Virus record (IMG/VR): IMGVR_UViG_3300021962_000705
Span: 1 to 22,452 of that record
Source of the DNA: a virus
DNA: 22,452 nucleotides
Direction: 5' to 3' (one strand)
Shown here: positions 16,884 to 22,452 of the stretch, in pieces
How the letters are laid out: every line of letters begins with the position of its first letter
Position numbering within the stretch: the stretch's first letter is position 1
Notes under the pieces: generated by a model
The model's input: only the letters and a program-made list of their open reading frames with translations
The model's database searches: none
Told to the model about the DNA's origin: nothing
Translations under genes and position numbers: made by a program

Positions 16884-16912
16884 ATTATACGTTTTTATGA
16901 ATAAAATGTCAA
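16884..16912 (-). promoter_or_regulatory. Consensus promoter TTGACA-17-TATAAT
   Basis: Exact sigma70 consensus at both boxes (16912-16907 and 16889-16884) with an ideal spacer. It drives the two hypothetical genes before folE, with a normal leader and SD. Confidence 0.88.
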
Positions 16913-16916
16913 CAGG

Positions 16917-17186
16917 CTATTTCTTTGGGGGTTTAGGGGGTAGATTCGGGTATGTACCCCACGGAACTTGCATCCATTCAGGGAGTCTCTTACAACCTTC
17001 TACGTCCTCCACCCACATCTTTGCAGCAACTATGTACGAGAATCCGTTGTAGATAAACATACGGGTTTGGTGGTCTTCGAAATCATATGGTCCATCCTCA
17101 GTCACCCAAGGATGGGACTTTGATGTCCTAATGTATTGAGTGGCTAGGATTTCTTCAATTATGGCATCAATATTTTGCTGATTCAT
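16917..17186 (-). CDS. Hypothetical protein, 89 aa
   Basis: Begins MNQQNIDAIIEEILATQYIR. An acidic N-terminal helix is followed by an aromatic-rich part (YNGFSYIVAAKMWVEDVEG) and a Pro-rich end (PPKPPKK). The ATG overlaps the lipoprotein gene's stop (ATGA), so it is translated with the envelope gene pair. Function unknown. Confidence 0.82.
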   Translation of the reverse strand: MNQQNIDAIIEEILATQYIRTSKSHPWVTEDGPYDFEDHQTRMFIYNGFSYIVAAKMWVEDVEGCKRLPEWMQVPWGTYPNLPPKPPKK

Positions 17187-17935
17187 CGTACTGTTTCTTG
17201 GAGGACAACTGCACCAGGTTTCTTGTATGCTTCCATAACTTGCGCACGTACTTCTGGATCGCTAATTTTAGGACCAAGCAATTGGTCAGGTTTGTATTGG
17301 CTTACGGGCTTGAGCGTTCCTGACTCTTGGACAGGACTAATCGTTACTGGCTCTACGTGAGACTGTCCACGATTCTCTTTGATCTCGCGATCAAACTTAT
17401 CCATTTCAGTCTTAACGTTTGCTCTACGCTCTTTAATTATGTAGTTCATATGGATACGGTTAGATTCATCCAAGCCGTAACGAACGAGCATATATGCGCG
17501 GTATTGATTACCTTCACGAATCACTTCGCTCTTAACACGTTGCACGCCAACAAGATTAACACTGACGGAGTTAGCAATCACAAGACGCTCAGTTTCTTTA
17601 GCCATCTTTTCTTGAGTAGAATAATTGGTTTCAGAAGTATGCTCTTTATACTTTTGAGAGAAGTCGTTACTCAGCTTAAATGCAATCTCCCGTTTAGCGG
17701 ACATTGCTGCTTTATCGATTGCATACTGAAGGTCGGAAGATACTTCTGATGCAGTAGCATAGATCGCATTATCCTCTTTAGGTACATTGACATACCACTC
17801 AGGCAACTCAATTTTATTGACAGGGTACTGAGATACAGATCGCGATCCTTCTGGAATCTTAACGTCTGATACTTTGGTCGAAGAACAGCCAACCATACCG
17901 AGAACACACAAACATAATATAGACTTCTTCATCAC
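17183..17935 (-). CDS. LPP20-family-like lipoprotein, 250 aa
   Basis: N-terminus MMKKSILCLCVLGMVGCSST is a lipoprotein signal with lipobox VGC (Cys17). Next, LPEWYVNVPKEDNAIYATAS, then YAIDKAAMSAKREIAFKL, matches the LPP20 lipoprotein layout (W..P....Y.vG.g.......A...A...A...la). In bacteria such proteins include FlgP-type outer-membrane factors. The C-terminus is charged and Pro-rich. It directly follows another predicted exported protein (ATGA overlap), so the two probably work together in the host envelope. Unusual cargo in a T4-like early region. Confidence 0.82.
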   Translation of the reverse strand: MMKKSILCLCVLGMVGCSSTKVSDVKIPEGSRSVSQYPVNKIELPEWYVNVPKEDNAIYATASEVSSDLQYAIDKAAMSAKREIAFKLSNDFSQKYKEHTSETNYSTQEKMAKETERLVIANSVSVNLVGVQRVKSEVIREGNQYRAYMLVRYGLDESNRIHMNYIIKERRANVKTEMDKFDREIKENRGQSHVEPVTISPVQESGTLKPVSQYKPDQLLGPKISDPEVRAQVMEAYKKPGAVVLQETVR

Positions 17936-18714
17936 TCGCTCCTAGTTACAATATACCCTTTTTTCAAAAGGCGCTTTTCATACTTTAGATTGTCCCACAA
18001 TTTGTAGAAATATGTCAACTCATAATCATCCATGAAATGAGCTGGTTGGGATGTATATGCAATAAACAGAGTTGTAGCATTGTCCTGTCCTTCCACATAT
18101 GGTTGTACAGGAAGTCTTGCGAAGTCGTTAGGAAAGTCCATTCTCATCCACGGCTTGAGGGAATTATTACGACGTTGATAGCCAGTCAGTGGCCAAATCT
18201 TTACTAGTTTATTTCCGGGATCGAGTCTGAATATAGTTAGAGCTCCGTGCGAATTACTTTCTACAGAAAACCTTAGCGTGTCCTTTTCCATATAAACAAG
18301 TTGTTGCATCTTAACATTTAGATCGTAATTAGGATCCAGCTGTTCTTGCTTTCTTGATACTTTAGCAGTTAATGTCACTTCACACTGCCAGTTCTGTACT
18401 TTTTCTTTTCGATCGATTATCTCAGTAACCTCGCCTCTAACCGATTCCAAAGAAACATTATAGGTCTTACAACTATGTTTGTTGTTTACCTCTTTGCACG
18501 TTTGGGATGTGTCTGTTGTGAACAATTGTCCAACAGTCTTTTCAAGTATCAGAGTTTTTGCTTTATTCTCTGCTTGTTTGCATGCCTCTACTTGAGAGAT
18601 ATGTGGAGTGAACGGGAAGGACGCAGTTTGCGTCTCCGTCGTTATTACAGGCGCATTGAATGCGGTAGACGTGACCGATAAAATCGTTCCGATAAGGGTT
18701 GTATTAAGATCCAT
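17932..18714 (-). CDS. Putative periplasmic protein with DUF4384-like C-terminal region, 260 aa
   Basis: Begins MDLNTTLIGTILSVTSTAFN, a moderately hydrophobic N-terminus that may be a signal, although it lacks basic residues. Four Cys lie in the 70-130 region (TCKEVNNKHSCKTY, NWQCEV), suggesting disulfides. RFSVESNSHGALTIFRLDPG and TTLFIAYTSQP fit the DUF4384 pattern. It pairs with the LPP20-like lipoprotein gene. The ATG is exactly six bases after a -10 box, with no SD: a third leaderless case. Envelope-related role inferred from the pairing. Confidence 0.7.
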   Translation of the reverse strand: MDLNTTLIGTILSVTSTAFNAPVITTETQTASFPFTPHISQVEACKQAENKAKTLILEKTVGQLFTTDTSQTCKEVNNKHSCKTYNVSLESVRGEVTEIIDRKEKVQNWQCEVTLTAKVSRKQEQLDPNYDLNVKMQQLVYMEKDTLRFSVESNSHGALTIFRLDPGNKLVKIWPLTGYQRRNNSLKPWMRMDFPNDFARLPVQPYVEGQDNATTLFIAYTSQPAHFMDDYELTYFYKLWDNLKYEKRLLKKGYIVTRSE

Positions 18715-18720
18715 ACGTCC

Positions 18721-18749
18721 ACTATATCAAGGACGGTCAAAAAAGTCAA
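18721..18749 (-). promoter_or_regulatory. Promoter TTGACT-17-TATAGT before the envelope gene pair
   Basis: -35 at 18749-18744, -10 TATAGT at 18726-18721. The ATG at 18714 begins after six more bases, so the mRNA is predicted to be leaderless. Confidence 0.78.
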
Positions 18750-18752
18750 CGA

Positions 18753-19205
18753 TTATTTTTCGTCGATGTCTTTTTCCCACCAAAAGTTGATCCAGTCCTT
18801 ATCTACATTTCGGTCAATCACTGTACCGAAGTAATCTGGCTTAATATCTTGTTGGAGATTGTATACAAGGACAGCGATTCCAATCTTATCTCTTGTCTGA
18901 CTCCAGTCTTCCAACAACTCTTTCATTGTCCTTCCAGAATCAAGAATATCATCAACGAGTAGAATGTTCTTTCCTTCGTTAATATCTTCCGCAATATCCA
19001 AAGCAGATTCTCTCATCTGGTCATTGTGGAACGTAGACCAAGATACACCTCGCATTGGAATTCCTAAGCGATGTGAGAGATATACAGCTGGAATGGCTCC
19101 GCCTCTTACAATACCAACAACATAATCATAGAACTTACCTGAGTTAGTAATCTGCTCTACTAACTTGTCAGCATCTTGCTTGAAATGATCAAAACTATAG
19201 TACAT
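18753..19205 (-). CDS. Phosphoribosyltransferase (purine type)
   Basis: 150 residues. VVGIVRGGAIPAVYLSHRLG and the PRPP-binding loop ILLVDDILDSGRTM (about 81-94) define a type I phosphoribosyltransferase like Gpt/HPRT. The C-terminal NFWWEKDIDEK resembles the aromatic end of xanthine-guanine enzymes (WxxFPWE). It would transfer ribose-5-phosphate from PRPP to a purine base. With 7-deazaguanine genes nearby, it could act in guanine recovery after base exchange in DNA; this is speculation. Confidence 0.85.
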   Translation of the reverse strand: MYYSFDHFKQDADKLVEQITNSGKFYDYVVGIVRGGAIPAVYLSHRLGIPMRGVSWSTFHNDQMRESALDIAEDINEGKNILLVDDILDSGRTMKELLEDWSQTRDKIGIAVLVYNLQQDIKPDYFGTVIDRNVDKDWINFWWEKDIDEK

Positions 19206-19206
19206 A

Positions 19207-20100
19207 TTATTTTCCTATCACATTACCAAACACGTAGCAATGATTACGTGTGGCTATATTGAATCCGCGCTTCATTGCTTCCATACTAATATTTGCAACT
19301 TGTACATCTTCTTGTTGATCTTTTGTAGCACCGACAGGCATTACCCAAAACACTGGATCGAATAAAGCATAACGAGCAGCAGTCTCTCTAATCTTAGCAA
19401 CAGCTTCGTCCACTTCTTCCCAACATTCTTTCGTACCATTAACCACGAACTTAATTACATGAGAATAACCCATCTTCATATAAGAAGCAATAATCTCAGG
19501 AACAACAGCATCCTTCTCACCAGATACTGTAAACAATTTAGGAGACATTGCAAAATGGAAATCGATGTTAGAGTAATCGATCAACTGTGCAAAGAACGGT
19601 TGGATCTTTTGAGTAGCGTTAGTCTCAATCGTAACCAACTTAGGAAGGTTACCTCTCTTATCATACTCCGCAATGATTGCGTTCATTGCTTTCTGCCACA
19701 TCATTGGCTCACCACCAGTGAAACATAGTTGAGTATCCATCTTAGTCTGTGGATGAACCCACAATCCATCAGGATTACTTTCGTGTCTCATCATATCAGT
19801 TAACTTATCAGCAACATCTTCTGCTTGGTAGTCGTGTACTAAGTGCTTATACTTTGCAGACCAAGAATAAGAAGAGTCGCATCCATAGTGCCACACAGGA
19901 AGATCTTCAATCTTTTTAATCTCTGAGATATCAAACGACTGATATGGAAGGACGTATGTAGATGGGTCTGTAGGATCTTGCTGGCCAAATCCATTACACT
20001 CTAGATTACAGCCAAAGAAGCGAATCCAAGCACTAGGCTTGCCTGCGTATAGAGCTTCTCCTTGAAAGCTATAAAATAGTTCAGATACTCTGATTTTCAT
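19207..20100 (-). CDS. queE: 7-carboxy-7-deazaguanine synthase (radical SAM)
   Basis: 297 residues. ELFYSFQGEALYAGKPSAWI is the QueE opening (SxQGEG). GCNLEC (Cys31, Cys35) and HYGCDSSYSW (Cys74) give the cluster cysteines followed by the typical CDT/S step. TGGEPMMW is the SAM-binding GGE motif. A segment of about 40 residues separates the second and third Cys, longer than in classical QueE. It converts carboxytetrahydropterin to CDG, the precursor of preQ0. The start lies 20 bases inside the deformylase gene. Confidence 0.92.
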   Translation of the reverse strand: MKIRVSELFYSFQGEALYAGKPSAWIRFFGCNLECNGFGQQDPTDPSTYVLPYQSFDISEIKKIEDLPVWHYGCDSSYSWSAKYKHLVHDYQAEDVADKLTDMMRHESNPDGLWVHPQTKMDTQLCFTGGEPMMWQKAMNAIIAEYDKRGNLPKLVTIETNATQKIQPFFAQLIDYSNIDFHFAMSPKLFTVSGEKDAVVPEIIASYMKMGYSHVIKFVVNGTKECWEEVDEAVAKIRETAARYALFDPVFWVMPVGATKDQQEDVQVANISMEAMKRGFNIATRNHCYVFGNVIGK

Positions 20101-20659
20101 TTAGTATTCCTGTGTTAATATTAATGTTTGGCATCTCAGATGGCTTGAAGTATACCTCACCACGCTTCAACTTTCTATCAAGTTGTTTCTTCTGATTCCA
20201 TGCTTTGCTTAAATGAGGAGTCGTTGCTCGCTTCATAAAGAAGATACCGTCTAAGTGGTCCATCTCATGTAAGAATCCACGAGCAGTCATTCCTGTAAAC
20301 TTTTCAGTATGTGTCTCTCCAAATGCATCTTGGAAACGAACCTTAATCATACTAGGACGCTTTATTTTAATGAAAAGATTTGGAAAAGTCAAGCATCCTT
20401 CTTCCAATTGAACAAATTCATATGATTGGTCAACAATACGAGGATTGAAACAAACAAGAGGTTCAGCAGACCATAAAGCAAACACACGGTATGGAAGACC
20501 GCATTGGTTAGCTGACAAACCAAGTCCTCGGTTCTCTTTCATTGTTTCAATTAAGTTATTTGCCAACTCGATTGGATCTGTAGGTGGATTGGTAAAGTCA
20601 AAATCATCAAGCTCTTTCAATAAAAGAGGATGTCCGGAGTCTACTAATTTTAAAATCAT
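20081..20659 (-). CDS. def: Peptide deformylase
   Basis: 192 residues with the three deformylase motifs: GLGLSANQCG (motif 1), EGCLTFP (motif 2, metal Cys) and HEMDHLDG (motif 3, HExxH metal site). It removes the N-formyl group from new proteins. Phage deformylases are known in T4-like marine phages, so this is not unique. AAGGATA lies 4 bases before the ATG. The C-terminus (about 40 residues after the core) is charged and has no motif. Confidence 0.94.
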   Translation of the reverse strand: MILKLVDSGHPLLLKELDDFDFTNPPTDPIELANNLIETMKENRGLGLSANQCGLPYRVFALWSAEPLVCFNPRIVDQSYEFVQLEEGCLTFPNLFIKIKRPSMIKVRFQDAFGETHTEKFTGMTARGFLHEMDHLDGIFFMKRATTPHLSKAWNQKKQLDRKLKRGEVYFKPSEMPNININTGILNENQSI

Positions 20660-20668
20660 AATGTATCC

Positions 20669-22384
20669 TTATGTTGCTATTCTACTAAAGTTCTTGTGCT
20701 TCTCAAATTTAATTACGTGTTCGAATTTATCAAACAACTGATCGCCTTTATGGCTAATAATAAACGTATTTGTATCTCCAGTCAACCCATTAAGGATCTT
20801 TAGGAATTCATCTGTACCAGAAGAGTCTAAAGAGCTGTCGAATACTTCGTCCATAATGAGGAGATTAGTAGAAGCGCTATTACGGAGCTTTGCAACAGCT
20901 CGCCAAGCAAATAGCAAGGCCAAGTCAATACGCATCTTTTCACCTTCTGAAAAACTGTCGTAAGTAAATTCATCTCTAAACCTCGATTTAATTGTTTCTT
21001 CAAAATTCTCATTCAGCTCAAAGCTGACAAAGAAGTCCATCGCTGCCAAATACTTATTAATCAATTTATTGATAATAGGAACGTATTGTCTAATGATCTT
21101 CGTCTTAATACCACTATCCTTCAACAATACAGCAGCGACATCAAATACTTGTTTGTCTTTGGATAGATCTTCTTTCTCAATGATTGCTACTCTTAGTTCT
21201 TCTTTGAGAGTTTTAATCTCTTCCGTGTTAGCATCAATCTGTTTTGTATTCTTACCTAACTCTTCAATCTCTTTATTGATACCAGCTATGAAGTTAGTCC
21301 ACGTACGAACTTGAACAAGGATATCAGATACTTCTCTGTTCTTTGTTGTAATCTGAGAAGAGATTGTATTGATAGCACTGAGTCTATTATTGATAGCTTC
21401 TAGTTCAGCAACAATCTTCTCTTTACCGGTTTCAATTTCTTCAATTTGAGCAGTACTCTTTATAATGATCAGAGCTTTATGCTCATCTGCAATTCCTTGT
21501 CTACAAGTTGGACAATCATCATGCGTTGTAAAGAACTCAGCATCCTTCTTAATCTTTGATAATCTCAAATCGACTTGTCTCGATATGTCTCGGATCTTCT
21601 CGAGTTTTGACCTTACTTTGTCCTGGTCACTAATGCTCTCTGTTAGGGTCTCAATCTCAGTATTGATTGCTTCCGCTTGTGTATTCGAGTCAGCAATATT
21701 GGTATTGAGAGTTGCAATTTGTTCTTGCTTCTGCTTAATGAGATCATCATTGTTCTGCTTAAGAGAATCAATATGCTTCTTATACATCTCAATCTTCTCT
21801 GCACTACCCTTGATCTTATAATCAACATCGGTAGCCTTAATTCTATTATATGCAATCTTATCCTTTAGGATAGAGTTCATAGTAGAGAAGATCTGAATGT
21901 CTAATAAGTCTTCTACAATCTCTCTACGGTGTGCAGATGGCAATTGCATAAACGGAACAAACGATGCACTACCAAGAATAACAATCTGAGCAAATGACTT
22001 TTGATTTAGTTTGAGAATCTGGTTCTCCAACATCTCCTGATACTCTTTAGCATCAGCGTTCTGATCGATTAGTTGATCGTCGCTATAGATCTCAAACAAG
22101 TTTGGTTTGATACCACGAACAACTTTATATTCTTTACGACCAATTCTAAACTCCAACTCTACTACCGTCCCCTTACCGTTGACAGTATTGATCAGTTGGT
22201 TCTTGTTTACTTTACGAAATGGCTTACCATATAGACCAAAGCACAAAGCATCAAGAATGGTAGACTTTCCAGCTCCATTCTCTCCGACAATTAATGTTGT
22301 CTTATGCTTGTCAAATACAATCTCAGTGAATGTATTGCCAGTGCTTAGTAGGTTTTTCCATTTTATACTTTTAAAATATATCAT
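20669..22384 (-). CDS. 46: Recombination endonuclease subunit (gp46, Rad50/SbcC-like)
   Basis: 571 residues, close to T4 gp46 (560). Walker A GENGAGKST at 34-42, two long coiled-coil arms around a zinc hook CPTC (291-294), ABC signature SFSEGEKMR (477-485) and Walker B LLIMDEVFD (508-516). With gp47 it resects DNA ends for recombination-dependent replication and host DNA breakdown. The ATG overlaps the stop of the upstream gene (ATGA). Confidence 0.97.
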   Translation of the reverse strand: MIYFKSIKWKNLLSTGNTFTEIVFDKHKTTLIVGENGAGKSTILDALCFGLYGKPFRKVNKNQLINTVNGKGTVVELEFRIGRKEYKVVRGIKPNLFEIYSDDQLIDQNADAKEYQEMLENQILKLNQKSFAQIVILGSASFVPFMQLPSAHRREIVEDLLDIQIFSTMNSILKDKIAYNRIKATDVDYKIKGSAEKIEMYKKHIDSLKQNNDDLIKQKQEQIATLNTNIADSNTQAEAINTEIETLTESISDQDKVRSKLEKIRDISRQVDLRLSKIKKDAEFFTTHDDCPTCRQGIADEHKALIIIKSTAQIEEIETGKEKIVAELEAINNRLSAINTISSQITTKNREVSDILVQVRTWTNFIAGINKEIEELGKNTKQIDANTEEIKTLKEELRVAIIEKEDLSKDKQVFDVAAVLLKDSGIKTKIIRQYVPIINKLINKYLAAMDFFVSFELNENFEETIKSRFRDEFTYDSFSEGEKMRIDLALLFAWRAVAKLRNSASTNLLIMDEVFDSSLDSSGTDEFLKILNGLTGDTNTFIISHKGDQLFDKFEHVIKFEKHKNFSRIAT

Positions 22385-22452
22385 CCATTAAACCAAGAAG
22401 GGGTTGGTCGCTTCGTCCACTTAGCAAAGTGAGCTTTAGGACCATTGTAATA
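22381..22452 (-). CDS. C-terminal end of an unidentified gene upstream of gp46 (partial)
   Basis: Only 23 codons are visible, reading YYNGPKAHFAKWTKRPTPSW and two more before TGA, which overlaps the gp46 ATG. In T4 gene 47 lies upstream of 46, sometimes with a small gene between them. This short end does not let me say which it is. Confidence 0.6.
   Translation of the reverse strand, partial: YYNGPKAHFAKWTKRPTPSWFNG

Noticed and set aside
1-22452. CRISPR array, insertion sequence or prophage attachment site
   Set aside because: No regular direct repeats with spacers, no transposase or integrase frame and no terminal repeats were seen.

Overview
This window looks like part of the early/replication region of a T4-like (Tevenvirinae-related) myovirus infecting a Gram-negative bacterium. 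The diagnosis rests on recognisable gp46, gp45 (sliding clamp), gp44 and gp62 (clamp loader), RegA, a dNMP kinase and a dCMP deaminase, all on the minus strand in T4-like order. A Tat-type signal peptide and a lipobox lipoprotein suggest a host with a periplasm. I cannot name the phage or host from sequence alone. Apart from one small gene, every protein and RNA gene I accept is read on the minus strand, so transcription runs from high to low coordinates.

Right part (about 22.4 to 10.2 kb, in transcription order): end of a gene upstream of gp46, gp46, peptide deformylase, QueE, a phosphoribosyltransferase, a putative periplasmic protein plus LPP20-type lipoprotein, three hypothetical genes, FolE, a winged-helix protein, a possible GIY-YIG-like protein, a QueD-like protein, a TGT/DpdA-like transglycosylase, dNMP kinase, a dUTPase/dCTP-deaminase fold protein, a glycosyltransferase and gp45. 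FolE, QueD-like, QueE and the DpdA-like enzyme form most of a 7-deazaguanine pathway. This suggests 7-deazaguanine in the phage DNA; QueC is not in the window.

Middle part (10.2 to 6.2 kb): two very small genes, gp44, two small membrane proteins, a Tat-signal exported protein, a zinc-ribbon protein, another membrane protein, gp62, RegA, dCMP deaminase, and a 39-aa ORF with its own promoters and a rho-independent terminator. Most neighbours overlap by ATGA or TGATG, implying coupled translation.

Left part (6.1 to 1.5 kb): a large tRNA cluster with 24 cloverleaf tRNAs, nearly all with encoded CCA, covering 18 amino acids (Asp and Val not found). Small protein genes and several structured spacers lie between the tRNAs. 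Here I see the strongest unexplained signals: (i) an apparently circularly permuted tRNA-like gene; (ii) a family of three covarying hairpin spacers, one of which encloses that permuted tRNA; (iii) a 58-nt tRNA-like element without a D-arm; (iv) four tRNAs (Met, initiator-like Met, Ile, Asn) with the T-loop 54/58 pair reversed; (v) Leu tRNAs with 5-nt variable loops beside an Ile-anticodon tRNA with a long variable arm; and (vi) two long stems that would pair the CCA ends of tRNA-Lys and tRNA-Glu. The far left (1.5 to 0 kb) has a small hypothetical gene, a protein-phosphatase-like gene, another hypothetical gene and a truncated metallophosphoesterase.

Regulation: many sigma70-type promoters (TTGAC-17-TATAAT) are readable. 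Three place the -10 box exactly 6 bases before an ATG, so leaderless mRNAs are predicted. The only plus-strand gene begins just after a T4-late-like box (GATAAATA).
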